Below are positions 26,001 to 35,903 of a stretch of 64,000 bases of DNA, in pieces. Source of the stretch: Nonomuraea basaltis (lineage in GTDB: Bacteria > Actinomycetota > Actinomycetes > Streptosporangiales > Streptosporangiaceae); assembly GCF_005893125.1 (NCBI RefSeq), contig NZ_VCJS01000029.1:1-64000 (forward strand), read 5' to 3'. The notes under the pieces were generated by a model. The model did no database searches, was not told where the DNA came from, and saw nothing but the letters and a program-made list of their open reading frames with translations. Both the position numbers and the translations under genes were made by a program. Position 1 is the first letter of the stretch, and each line of letters starts with the position of its first letter.

Positions 26001-27206
26001 GTGTTGACTGAGAGCACGCCGATCGACACCGGTAGCTCGGCAACCGGAGCAGGGGCTCTGCTCTCGATCCTGCGCGACGGGCGCCCACGCACCCGTGCCG
26101 AGCTGGCGCAGCTCACCGGCTGGGCCCGCTCGACGCTTTCCCTCCGGCTGGACGCTCTGCTGAATCAGCGCTGGGTGGTGCCGACCGACGGCGCGATCTC
26201 CTCCGGCGGCCGTCCGGCGACGACCTTCGCCTTCAACCAGAGCGCGCGGATCGTGCTCGCGGCCGACCTCGGCGTGACGCACGCCCGGCTCGCCGTGACC
26301 GACCTCGCGACCATGGTGCTCGCCGAGCGGAGCGCCGAGCTGCCCATCGATCGCGGTCCGGTGCACGTGCTGACCTGGCTCGTCGGGACCTTCCACGAGC
26401 TGCTCGCCGAATGCGGCCGCGACGCCGGCGACGTGTGCGGCATCGGCGTCGGCCTCCCCGGCCCGGTGGAACACGACACCGGCAAGCCGGTCAACCCGCC
26501 GATCATGCCCGGCTGGGACCGCTTCGCGGTGCCCGAGTGGCTCGGCGAACGGCTCGGCGCCCCGGTGCTGGTCGACAACGACGTGAACATCATGGCGCTC
26601 GGCGAGTACTGGGCGGTGAGATCGCAGGTCGAGCACATGATCTTCGTCAAGATCGGCACCGGGGTCGGCTGCGGGATCATCAGCGAGGGCCGCCTGCATC
26701 GCGGCGCCCAAGGAGCGGCCGGCGACATCGGCCACATCCGGGTCCCGTCCTTCGAGGACGTCACCTGCCGCTGCGGCAACACCGGGTGCCTGGAGGCCGT
26801 GGCAGGCGGCGGCGCGCTGGCCGCGCGCCTGCGCGCGGCGGGCGAGGACACCTCCGTCAGCCGCGACGTCGTCCACCTGGTCCGCGCGGGCAACATCCGG
26901 GCGGTTCAGGCGGTCCGGCAGGCCGGCCGGGAGATCGGCACGGTCCTGGCGTCCGTCGTCAACTTCTTCAACCCCTCGCTGATCGTCGTCGGCGGGGACC
27001 TCGCCGAGGCGGGCGAGCACCTGCTCGCGGGCATTCGCGAGGTGATCTACAGCAGGTCGCTGCCGCTGGCCACGCAGCACCTCGGCATCCTGGCGAGCGA
27101 GCTCGGCGACCGCGCCGGCGTGACCGGCGCGGCGGTGATGGTGATCGAGCAGGTGCTGGCGCCCGAGGCGGTGGACCAGGCGGTGATGGCCCTGAGCGGT
27201 GGGTGA
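26001..27206 (+). CDS. ROK-family transcriptional regulator
   Basis: A 401-residue ROK repressor. An N-terminal winged helix (TRAELAQLTGWARSTLSLRL at about residues 32-51) precedes a sugar-kinase-like domain with DLGVTHARLAVTDL, GIGVGLPGPVEHDTG and VDNDVNIMALGE. The zinc-binding signature CRCGNTGCLE near residue 255 is intact. ROK regulators sense sugars, amino sugars or cyclitols. It is divergent from the oxidoreductase/importer operon and immediately upstream of the ebo-like operon, both of which share a promoter element. The GTG at 26001 has GGAG only 3 bases away; TTG 26004 gives a better spacing of 6 and may be the real start. A CATAAT at 25952-25957 is a possible -10. Confidence 0.92.
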   Translation: MLTESTPIDTGSSATGAGALLSILRDGRPRTRAELAQLTGWARSTLSLRLDALLNQRWVVPTDGAISSGGRPATTFAFNQSARIVLAADLGVTHARLAVTDLATMVLAERSAELPIDRGPVHVLTWLVGTFHELLAECGRDAGDVCGIGVGLPGPVEHDTGKPVNPPIMPGWDRFAVPEWLGERLGAPVLVDNDVNIMALGEYWAVRSQVEHMIFVKIGTGVGCGIISEGRLHRGAQGAAGDIGHIRVPSFEDVTCRCGNTGCLEAVAGGGALAARLRAAGEDTSVSRDVVHLVRAGNIRAVQAVRQAGREIGTVLASVVNFFNPSLIVVGGDLAEAGEHLLAGIREVIYSRSLPLATQHLGILASELGDRAGVTGAAVMVIEQVLAPEAVDQAVMALSGG

Positions 27207-27230
27207 TAAGCCGGTTTCGGCTGAACTTCT

Positions 27231-27262
27231 GCTTGACCGTCGACAAAAGTAGCTCTTAACAT
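27231..27262 (+). promoter_or_regulatory. Promoter of the ebo-like operon, copy 2 of the shared element
   Basis: TGCTTGACC supplies the -35 TTGACC (27233-27238) and, after an 18-bp spacer starting GTCGACAAAAG, the -10 TAACAT (27257-27262). Aligned with the minus-strand copy at 25930-25899, 25 of 32 positions are identical, including the spacer TCGACA-x-AAG. The transcript would start near 27269 and leave a ~57-base leader before the ATG at 27326. Confidence 0.7.
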
Positions 27263-27325
27263 CGCGGTTACTTGCATCCGGATGCTTACCGCATACCGGG
27301 GTAGGCCCGACAAGTTGGAGCTTGC

Positions 27326-28465
27326 ATGGACAAGGTCGGCGTGTGGCTCATCGGGGCACGGGGATCCGTGGCGACCACTGCGACCGTCGGCGCCGCGGCC
27401 ATCAGGTCTGGGGTGACGTCCCCGCAGGGATGCGTGACCGAGTCGCCAGACTTTCCCGGGCACCTGGTCCCACTCGCCGACCTGGTCTTCGGCGGCCACG
27501 ACGTCACCGAGATCTCTCTGCGCAAACGCGCCGAACAGCTGAGCAGGGCGGGGGTGATCCCGCCGGACCTGCCACGGTTGCTCGCTTCGGATCTGGACGC
27601 CGCCGACGCCGAGATCCGGCCGGGCCACGTCCCCGGCGACGGCGGGCAGGCCGCGGCCGCGGCCCGCCTGATCGGCGACATCGCCGGCTTTCGCGCCCGG
27701 CACCGGCTGGCCCGGGTGGTCGTCGTCAACGTGTCGTCGACCGAGCCGCCGGTCGGCCCGCGTCCGGAGTTCGAGAGGCTGGCCGACCTCGAGGAGCGGC
27801 TCGCGGCGGGGGACGACGTCCTGCCGCCGAGTTCCCTGTACGCCTATGCGGCCTTCCACGCCGGGTGCGGCTATGTGGAGTTCACACCCTCCACCGGGCC
27901 GACCCTGCCCGCGCTGGCGGAACTCGCGGCCTTACGGGACGTGCCGTACGCGGGACGCGACGGGAAGACCGGCGAGACCTTGATCAAGAGCGCACTCGCG
28001 CCCATGTTCGCCGGCCGGGCGTTACGTGTCCGCTCCTGGTCCGGGCTCAACCTGCTCGGCGGGGGCGACGGGGCGACGCTCGCCGACCCGGCCGCCAGGT
28101 CGAGCAAGCAGCTCTCGAAGGACCAGGTCGTCGCCAAGGTCATGGGAGAGCCCGTCGAGGGGCAGACGCACATCGACTATGTCCAGGACCTCGGAGAGTG
28201 GAAGACCGCCTGGGACCACGTGACCTTCGAGGGCTTTCTCGGCGTGCGGATGGCGCTGCAGTTCACCTGGCAGGGCTGCGATTCGGCGCTGGCCGCTCCC
28301 CTCGTCCTGGACCTGGCCAGGCTGGTCGCCCGCGCGCACGAGAAAGGACGGCGTGGTGTGCTTCCCGAGCTCGGCTACTTCTTCAAGAACCCGCTGGGGA
28401 CGCACGAGCACGCCCTGGCCGGCCAGTACGCCCGGCTGCTCGCCTTCGCCGAGGAGCTGTCGTGA
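27326..28465 (+). CDS. Inositol-phosphate synthase family protein of the ebo-like operon
   Basis: A 379-residue homologue of myo-inositol-1-phosphate synthase, the NAD-dependent cyclase that converts glucose-6-phosphate into inositol-phosphate. The NAD motif VGVWLIGARGSVATT opens the protein. VVVVNVSSTEPP (about 138-149), SLYAYAAFHAGCGYVEFTPS, AGRDGKTGETLIKSALAPMF and SWSGLNLLGGGDG follow; the Lys of DGKTGET is part of the family active site. It opens a seven-gene, tightly coupled operon whose other members are ebo proteins. A GGAG ribosome binding site precedes the ATG. The canonical ebo operon has a sugar-phosphate cyclase of the dehydroquinate-synthase superfamily (EboD) here, so this enzyme may be its functional stand-in. 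Substrate not proven. Confidence 0.87.
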   Translation: MDKVGVWLIGARGSVATTATVGAAAIRSGVTSPQGCVTESPDFPGHLVPLADLVFGGHDVTEISLRKRAEQLSRAGVIPPDLPRLLASDLDAADAEIRPGHVPGDGGQAAAAARLIGDIAGFRARHRLARVVVVNVSSTEPPVGPRPEFERLADLEERLAAGDDVLPPSSLYAYAAFHAGCGYVEFTPSTGPTLPALAELAALRDVPYAGRDGKTGETLIKSALAPMFAGRALRVRSWSGLNLLGGGDGATLADPAARSSKQLSKDQVVAKVMGEPVEGQTHIDYVQDLGEWKTAWDHVTFEGFLGVRMALQFTWQGCDSALAAPLVLDLARLVARAHEKGRRGVLPELGYFFKNPLGTHEHALAGQYARLLAFAEELS

Positions 28466-29307
28466 GGGCGGTGCTGGAGCTGGTGCGCGCGCCGGCCGCG
28501 CTGTCGGTTCCCGGCGACACCATGGCGGGGGCCGCCGCCGCGGGGCGGCGTCCGGCGCCCGGCCTGGCCCTGGCATCGGTGCTCATCTACTGGTCGGGCA
28601 TGGCGCTCAACGACTGGGCCGACCGTGAGGCCGACGCAATCGAGCGACCGGAACGCCCGATCCCGTCCGGCAGGGTCCGCCCGGGCGCCGCACTCGGGCT
28701 CGCGGCCGCCCTGACCGGCGCCGGCCTGGTCACCGCCGCCCTCACCGGCGGCCGCCGTGGCCTCACCGTCGCCGGCCTGCTGGCCGGGGCGGTGTGGGCC
28801 TATGACCTGGGCCTCAAGCGGACGCCGGCGGGACCGGCCTCGATGGCGACCTGCCGCGTGCTGGACGTGCTGCTGGGCGCCGGTGCGGAGGGAAGAGCCG
28901 CCGTGCCGATGGCGCTGGCGGTCGGCGCGCACACCTACGGGATCAGCATCCTGGGCCGAGCCGAGGTGGCGGGAGCGACGCCAGAGACCGTTCGGCGTGC
29001 GCTCGCCGCCAGCACCGCGGCGGCCGGTCTGGCGGTCGCCTCCAGCCTGCGCAGCGGAGCCGCCGCCCGGGTGAGCGCCGGTGTCCTCATCGCCGGCTAT
29101 CTCGCCTCGACCCTGCCGGTCCAGGCCGGGTTACGGGCCCACCCCGACCCCGAGAACGTGCGGCAAGCCGTCCGGCTGAGCATCCTCGGCCTGATCCCGC
29201 TCCAGGCGGCGGCGGTCGCGGGCAGCGGGCGGTTCGCGACAGCGGGCGCGCTGCTGTGTTCGCTGCCCATCGGGAAGTGGCTCTCGTCCCGGATGGCGAC
29301 ATCGTGA
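28462..29307 (+). CDS. eboC: UbiA-family prenyltransferase (EboC-like)
   Basis: A 281-residue polytopic membrane protein of the UbiA superfamily with about eight helices. The first aspartate-rich motif is intact as NDWADREADAIERPERPIPS (about residues 44-63), which binds the prenyl diphosphate through magnesium. The second site is reduced to YDLGLKRTPAGP, the usual actinobacterial variant. It would transfer an isoprenoid chain to a small acceptor at the membrane. The start GTG overlaps the stop of the synthase gene (GTGA). Its ordering with EboA, TatD and EboE identifies it as the EboC member of the operon. Confidence 0.85.
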   Translation: MRAVLELVRAPAALSVPGDTMAGAAAAGRRPAPGLALASVLIYWSGMALNDWADREADAIERPERPIPSGRVRPGAALGLAAALTGAGLVTAALTGGRRGLTVAGLLAGAVWAYDLGLKRTPAGPASMATCRVLDVLLGAGAEGRAAVPMALAVGAHTYGISILGRAEVAGATPETVRRALAASTAAAGLAVASSLRSGAAARVSAGVLIAGYLASTLPVQAGLRAHPDPENVRQAVRLSILGLIPLQAAAVAGSGRFATAGALLCSLPIGKWLSSRMATS

Positions 29308-30182
29308 CCGGCACCATGAACTGGGCCTACTGCACCAACGGTTTCGCCGACCACCGGCTCGCCGAGGCGCTCGCGGTCCTGTGCGACCTGGGGTACGCCG
29401 GTGCGGCGATCACGCTCGACCGGGGCCATCTGGACCCCCACTCCCCTGGTCTGGCCGCGGAGGTGTCCCGGGTCGCGGGGCTCCTCGGACGTCTCGGCCT
29501 CCAGGCCGTCGTCGAGACGGGCGGGCGGTACACCCTGGATCCCTGGCGCAAGCACCATCCGACCCTCATCAGCGACGGCGCCGAGCGCAGGGCGGAGTTC
29601 CTGACCACGGCGATGCGGGTCGCCGCCGATCTGGGCGCTCCCGTGGTGCATCTGTGGAGCGGGGTCCGGCCTGACGGCATGGCGGAGGCAGAGGCGTTCA
29701 CGCGACTGGCCGGACAGTGCGAGCGGCTCCTCGACGAGGCGGACCGGATCGGCGTCACCCTGGGGTTCGAACCCGAACCCGGCATGCTCGTCGCCGATCT
29801 GGACGGTTTCGAGCGGCTGCACGGGATGCTCGGCGCCCACCCCAGGTTCGGCCTCACCCTCGACATCGGGCACTGCCACTGCGTGGAGCTCGAGGACCTG
29901 CCCGCGTGCGTCCGGCGGGCGCTGCCGTACACCGTGCACGTGCAGATCGAGGACATGCGCCGGGGAGTCCACGAGCACCTGGAGTTCGGCGAGGGTGAGA
30001 TCGACTTCGTGCCGGTGCTCGCCGCGCTGCACGGCTACTCCGGTCTGGTGGCCGTGGAGCTGGCCCGGCACAGCCATGCGGCCCCGCAGGTCGCCCGCCG
30101 ATCGATCGATTTCTTGAGGAGGGCACATGAGGGAGTCGGCCCAGGAGTGGCTGGCACAGGCCGTACTGCGGGTCGAGACTGA
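29304..30182 (+). CDS. TIM-barrel sugar-phosphate isomerase of the ebo-like operon
   Basis: A 292-residue xylose-isomerase-like TIM barrel. It starts MTGTMNWAYCTNGFADHRL, and the metal-site segments are VTLGFEPEPGMLV (Glu), LTLDIGHCHC (Asp, His), VHVQIEDM and LVAVELARHS. The N-terminal YCTN and the GFEPEPG motif also occur in EboE at 31479, so the two are paralogues inside one operon. GTG 29304 overlaps the UbiA stop (GTGA) and is preferred over the in-frame start at 29256, which lies inside UbiA. Its 3' end overlaps eboA by 56 bp. Probable isomerase or epimerase of the sugar or cyclitol intermediate. Confidence 0.83.
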   Translation: MTGTMNWAYCTNGFADHRLAEALAVLCDLGYAGAAITLDRGHLDPHSPGLAAEVSRVAGLLGRLGLQAVVETGGRYTLDPWRKHHPTLISDGAERRAEFLTTAMRVAADLGAPVVHLWSGVRPDGMAEAEAFTRLAGQCERLLDEADRIGVTLGFEPEPGMLVADLDGFERLHGMLGAHPRFGLTLDIGHCHCVELEDLPACVRRALPYTVHVQIEDMRRGVHEHLEFGEGEIDFVPVLAALHGYSGLVAVELARHSHAAPQVARRSIDFLRRAHEGVGPGVAGTGRTAGRD

Positions 30183-30633
30183 CCCGCTCGCCATCCACCG
30201 GCTCTTCCCGCAGGCCGAACGGCTGGGCGGCCCTGCCGCCCGGCGAGCTCTGCTCGGCGCGCTGCGCGGCGACCACGCGGTGATCCGCCGTCTGTACGAG
30301 ACCGGCGACACCGGCGAGCGACTGGCGATCCTGACCGCCCTGCCCGAGCTCGATCTGGGCGCGGCGGCGGTCGGGCTGGTGGAGGACGCGCTGCGCGCCA
30401 ATGACGCCCGGCTGGTCGCCGCGGCCCTCGGCCCGTACGGCTCGGAGTGGCTGGACGACCATTCGTTCCGCCAGGGAGTGCTCAAGTGCGTCTTCATGTC
30501 GATCCCGCTGGCCTCCGTGGCCGGCCTGGAGCGCCGGTTCGACGCCGAGCTCGCCCGGATGCTGTCGGACTACGCGGCGGAGCTGCGGGCGGCCGGCCGG
30601 CCCGTCCCCAGCGACGTCATGGAGAGGATCTGA
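30127..30633 (+). CDS. eboA: EboA-family protein of unknown function
   Basis: A 168-residue all-helical protein matching the EboA family, which has been described so far only as part of ebo operons. Recognisable pieces are QAVLRVETDPLAIHRLFP, ERLAILTALPELDLG, and near the C-terminus HSFRQGVLKCVFMSIPLASV followed by ELARMLSDYAAELRAAGRPV. No catalytic motif or membrane segment is evident. It has a strong ribosome binding site (GAGGAGGG) inside the end of the isomerase gene and is followed directly by the TatD gene (stop and ATG adjacent). In cyanobacteria ebo genes are needed to move the scytonemin precursor to the periplasm; what EboA does is unknown. Confidence 0.82.
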   Translation: MRESAQEWLAQAVLRVETDPLAIHRLFPQAERLGGPAARRALLGALRGDHAVIRRLYETGDTGERLAILTALPELDLGAAAVGLVEDALRANDARLVAAALGPYGSEWLDDHSFRQGVLKCVFMSIPLASVAGLERRFDAELARMLSDYAAELRAAGRPVPSDVMERI

Positions 30634-31476
30634 ATGCGCATCTTCGACCCCCACATCCACATGACCTCCCGGACCACCGACGACTACCAGCGCATGCACG
30701 CCGCAGGCGTCCGGGCCGTGGTCGAACCCGCCTTCTGGCTGGGCCAGCCCCGCACCAACGTGGGCAGCTTCCTCGACTACTTCGACGCACTGCTCGGCTG
30801 GGAGCCGTACCGTGCCGCGCAGTACGGCATCCGCCACCACTGCGCGCTCGCGCTCAACCCGAAGGAGGCGAACGACCCGCGTTGCGCGGGGGTGCTGGCC
30901 GAGTTGCCGCGGTACCTGCTGAAGGACTCCGTCGTCGCGGTCGGTGAGGTCGGCTACGACTCGATGACGGCCGAGGAGGAACGGGCCTTCGAGGCCCAGC
31001 TCGCCATGGCGCAGGAGAACGATCTCCCCGTGCTGGTGCACACGCCGCACCGGGACAAGGTCACCGGCACCCGCCGGACGCTCGACGTGGTCAGGGCCGC
31101 GGGGACGGCCCCCGAGCGGGTGCTCGTCGACCACCTCAACGAGCTGACCGTCGGCATGGTCGCGGACTCGGGCTGCTGGATGGGATTCTCGATCTACCCC
31201 GACACCAAGATGGACCCGGACCGGATGGTGGCCGTACTCAAGGAGCACGGCACGGCCAGGATGCTGGTGAACTCGGCCGCCGACTGGGGCCGCAGCGATC
31301 CGCTGAAGACGCGCGAGGTCGCCGACGTCATGCTCGCGGCCGGCTTCGGCGAGGACGACGTGGAGCAGGTGCTCTGGCGCAATCCCGTCGCCTTCTACGG
31401 GCAGAGCGGCCGGCTGGACCTGGAGGCCGTCCCCGCCGACCCCGACTACGCCGGCAACACGATCAAGCGGGGCTGA
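30634..31476 (+). CDS. eboB: TatD-family metal-dependent hydrolase (EboB-like)
   Basis: A 280-residue amidohydrolase-fold protein of the TatD family. The metal ligands are the opening MRIFDPHIHM (His-x-His), VAVGEVGYDSM (Glu), LPVLVHTPHRDK (His), RVLVDHLNELT (His) and NSAADWGRSDPL (Asp), as in the DNase/hydrolase family. It occupies the EboB position, starting on the base after the eboA stop and followed after 2 bp by eboE. The substrate in ebo pathways is unknown; hydrolysis of a phosphate or ester on the prenylated intermediate is possible but not shown. Confidence 0.85.
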   Translation: MRIFDPHIHMTSRTTDDYQRMHAAGVRAVVEPAFWLGQPRTNVGSFLDYFDALLGWEPYRAAQYGIRHHCALALNPKEANDPRCAGVLAELPRYLLKDSVVAVGEVGYDSMTAEEERAFEAQLAMAQENDLPVLVHTPHRDKVTGTRRTLDVVRAAGTAPERVLVDHLNELTVGMVADSGCWMGFSIYPDTKMDPDRMVAVLKEHGTARMLVNSAADWGRSDPLKTREVADVMLAAGFGEDDVEQVLWRNPVAFYGQSGRLDLEAVPADPDYAGNTIKRG

Positions 31477-31478
31477 CC

Positions 31479-32591
31479 ATGCGGCTGCGGCATCCGGACG
31501 GGTCGACGGTGCACCTGTCCTACTGCACCAACGTGCACCCCGCCGAGGATCTCCCCGGCATCCACGGTCAGCTCTCCGGCGTCGCCGCGCAGGTCAGGCA
31601 ACTGCTCGGCACCGAACGGCTCGGTCTCGGCCTGTGGCTGTCCCAGCACGCCGCCGCGGACCTGCTCGCCCGGCCCGGCGAGCTGGTCAGGCTGCGCGAG
31701 CGGCTGACCGCGCTCGGGCTGGAGGTCGTCACCCTCAACGGGTTCCCCTACCGCGGTTTCCACGACGAGATCGTGAAGTACCGCGTGTACACCCCTGACT
31801 GGGCCGACGCGGAACGGCTGCGCTACACGCTCGGGCTCGCCGAGATCCTCGCCGCGCTGCTGCCGGACGACGTCGCAGAGGGAACGATCTCGACGCTCCC
31901 CCTCGCCTGGCGGACCGGGTGGACCAGGGAGAAGGCGACGGCGGTCATGGCCAATCTCGAGGCGGTCGCCCAGGGTCTGCGCGCGCTGGCCCTGCGGACC
32001 GGCAAGGTGATCCGGCTGGGCTTCGAGCCGGAGCCCGGCTGCATCATCGAGACGACACCCCAGGCGGCCGGCCTGCTGAGCGACGTGGATCACGACTACC
32101 TCGGCCTCTGCCTGGACGCCTGCCATATGGCCGTGGGCTTCGAGGAACCCGGCGCGGGCGCAGGCTCAGGGCTCCCGATCGTGAAGCTCCAGGCATCGTG
32201 CGCCCTGGAGGCCCCGCCGGGAACGCAACGGGCGCTCGCGGCGTTCGACGAGGCCAGATTCCTCCACCAGACGCGCTCAGCCAGCGGCTTCGCCGACGAC
32301 CTGGGAGAGGCCCTGGCCGGCGGCCTGCCCACGGAAGAGAGCTGGCGGGTGCACTTCCACGTCCCGCTGCATGCCGCCCCGCCGCCGCCACTCACCTCCA
32401 GCGCACCCTATCTGCGTGGCCTGCTGCACGAGCTCCTCGGCGGCGTCGCCCCGCTGACCAGGCACGTCGAGGTGGAGACCTACACCTGGAACGTGCTCCC
32501 CGGCGCGCCGCCGGACATCGCCGCCGGCATCGCCGCCGAGCTCGACTGGATGCGGGGGCAGTTGGCCTCGCTGGGACTGAAGGAGCTGTGA
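31479..32591 (+). CDS. eboE: Metabolite-traffic protein EboE (TIM barrel)
   Basis: A 370-residue protein of the EboE family, a xylose-isomerase-like barrel restricted to ebo-type operons. Diagnostic stretches are HLSYCTNVHPAEDLPGI at the N-terminus, TLNGFPYRGFHDEIVKYRVY near residue 88, the GFEPEPGCIIE metal site near 190 and LCLDACHMAVGFEEP. The C-terminus VEVETYTWNVLP is also family-typical. Its ATG is 2 bp after the TatD stop and its stop shares one base with the next ATG (TGATG). No transport domain is present despite the family name, so an enzymatic role on a sugar-like substrate seems more likely. Confidence 0.87.
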   Translation: MRLRHPDGSTVHLSYCTNVHPAEDLPGIHGQLSGVAAQVRQLLGTERLGLGLWLSQHAAADLLARPGELVRLRERLTALGLEVVTLNGFPYRGFHDEIVKYRVYTPDWADAERLRYTLGLAEILAALLPDDVAEGTISTLPLAWRTGWTREKATAVMANLEAVAQGLRALALRTGKVIRLGFEPEPGCIIETTPQAAGLLSDVDHDYLGLCLDACHMAVGFEEPGAGAGSGLPIVKLQASCALEAPPGTQRALAAFDEARFLHQTRSASGFADDLGEALAGGLPTEESWRVHFHVPLHAAPPPPLTSSAPYLRGLLHELLGGVAPLTRHVEVETYTWNVLPGAPPDIAAGIAAELDWMRGQLASLGLKEL

Positions 32592-33963
32592 TGGCACCGC
32601 TGGTCGTGATCAACGTGGTGGGGCTTACTCCCCGCCTGCTGGCGCACATGCCGAACGTGGCGAAGGTGGGGGCGGCGGCCGCGCTCCGGCCCGTGCTCCC
32701 GGCCGTCACCTGCTCGATGCAGGCCACCCTGCTCACCGGTTCGATGCCCCGCGACCACGGCATCGTCGGCAACGGGTGGTACTTCCGGGACCTCGGCGAA
32801 GTGCTGCTGTGGCGCCAGCACAACGCGCTCATCCAGGGCGACCAGCTGTGGACCGCCGCACCGGGCCTGCGCACCGCCAACGTCTGCTGGTGGTACGCGA
32901 TGGGCGCGCCGACCGACCTGCTCGTCACCCCGCGCCCCATCTACCACGCCGACGGCCGCAAGTCGCCCGACTGCTACACCCGCCCGCCCTCACTCCACGA
33001 CGATCTCGAGGCCGCGCTGGGGCCGTTCCCGCTCTTCAGCTACTGGGGCCCGACCGCGGGGATCGCCTCCTCCGAATGGATCATCGCCGCCGCCCGCCGC
33101 ATCCTGGCACGCGAACGGCCGGACCTGCTCCTGGTCTACGTACCGCACCTCGACTACGACCTGCAGCGGTACGGCCCCGCCGGCCCCGAGGCGAGCGCCG
33201 CGGCACGCGCCGTCGACGCCGCGCTGGCTCCGCTCCTCACCGAGGACGCCGAGGTGGTCGTACTCTCGGAATACGGCATCACCCCGGCGTCCCGCCCGGT
33301 GGACATCAACCGGGCGCTGCGCACCGCGGGCCTCCTGGAGGTCTACACCCAGGCCGGGATGGAGTACCTCGACCCGTGGACGTCCCGGGCCTTCGCCGTC
33401 GCCGACCACCAGGTGGCCCACGTGTACGTGCGCGACCCCGCCGACCTCGGCCGCGCCCGCGAGGTCGTCGCCGACCTGGCCGGCGTGGACGAGGTGCTCG
33501 ACCATGCGGGCAAGGCGAAATACGGGCTCGACCACGAACGCGCCGGTGAGCTCGTCGCGGTGGCGGAGCCCGACGCCTGGTTCACCTACTACTACTGGCT
33601 CGACGACGACCGGGCTCCGGATTTCGCCAGGCTCGTGGACATCCACCGCAAGCCAGGCTACGACCCCGCCGAGCTCTTCATGAACCCGAGCGATCCGTTC
33701 GTCAAACTCCGTGCCGCGGCGGCGCTGGCCAAGAAGAAACTGGGCTTCCGCTACACGATGCCGGTGGTGCCGCTCGACCCGGCACCGGTGCGGGGCAGTC
33801 ACGGCCGGCTGCCCGACCTCCTCGACGACGGCCCGTTGATCATCGGCCCCTTCGACCGTGACGCCTACGAGGCGACCGAAATCAAGGAACTACTGGCCGG
33901 CCTGGCACGGGATCGCCTCAGGACCACCAGGACGAACAGCAAGGAGACGGACATCGGCGGGGC

Positions 33964-33967
<4 letters not shown>
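32591..33967 (+). CDS. eboF: Alkaline phosphatase/nucleotide pyrophosphatase-fold protein (EboF-like)
   Basis: A 458-residue member of the NPP/alkaline-phosphatase superfamily. The nucleophile region is [25 protein letters not shown], with Thr at about residue 38 in [11 protein letters not shown]. Metal-ligand segments are [14 protein letters not shown] (Asp, His), [10 protein letters not shown] and [11 protein letters not shown] (His). It has no signal peptide. Proteins of this type remove nucleotides or phosphodiesters from activated lipids or sugars. It ends the ebo-like operon. Its stop TAG interlocks with the stop of the convergent sdaA gene in the palindrome CTAG, leaving no room for a terminator. 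Confidence 0.85.
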
Positions 33968-35336
<1,369 letters not shown>

Positions 35337-35340
<4 letters not shown>

Positions 35341-35903
35341 GTCACGTGTTCCGTGGCCGCGTCGAGGAGCCACTCCGACAGGTAGGCCGCGAAGGACGAG
35401 CGGACCAGCACGAGAAACCCGTCCTGCCGGGGAAGCAGCACGACCTGGGCCCGCGCCAGCACGGTCTGCGCGCACCTGCCCGGGCCGAACACGCTCGGGT
35501 GCAGGTCGAGGGCGCACCCGTGGGCCAGCAGGTCACGCGCGCGCGGGCCCGCCACGAGCAGGGTGGTGCGCTGGGCCGACACGTCCACGATGGACCCGTG
35601 CCGCTCGCCGAGCGCCTTGCGCAGCAGTTCGGGCTGGTAGCCCTCGGGTGCGATCACCAGCCACTCGTCCGGGCCGAGCCAGGCCACGGTGACGCCGGAG
35701 CCGGCGGGGACGGCGGTGCAGGGCTCGGCGGGGAGCGGCACTCCCAGCACATCCGCGATGTCCCCGGCCGCCGGGCTCGCCGGGTCGACCCGCACGTTGA
35801 CGTGGGTGAGGAAGGGCAGCTCCGCCAGCCGCAGCCCCTCTCCCCGCGACGCGGCCTCGAACCGGCCGGTGTAGGCCGCGGCCGGGCTCCTGCGCTCAGC
35901 CAT
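35337..35903 (-). CDS. soxG: Sarcosine oxidase gamma subunit
   Basis: A 188-residue gamma subunit of heterotetrameric sarcosine oxidase. Characteristic segments are [42 protein letters not shown] and [23 protein letters not shown]. The subunit helps close the folate-binding/FMN part of the complex. It overlaps soxA by 8 bp and sdaA by 4 bp. ATG 35903 or the adjacent GTG 35906 may start it. Confidence 0.92.
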
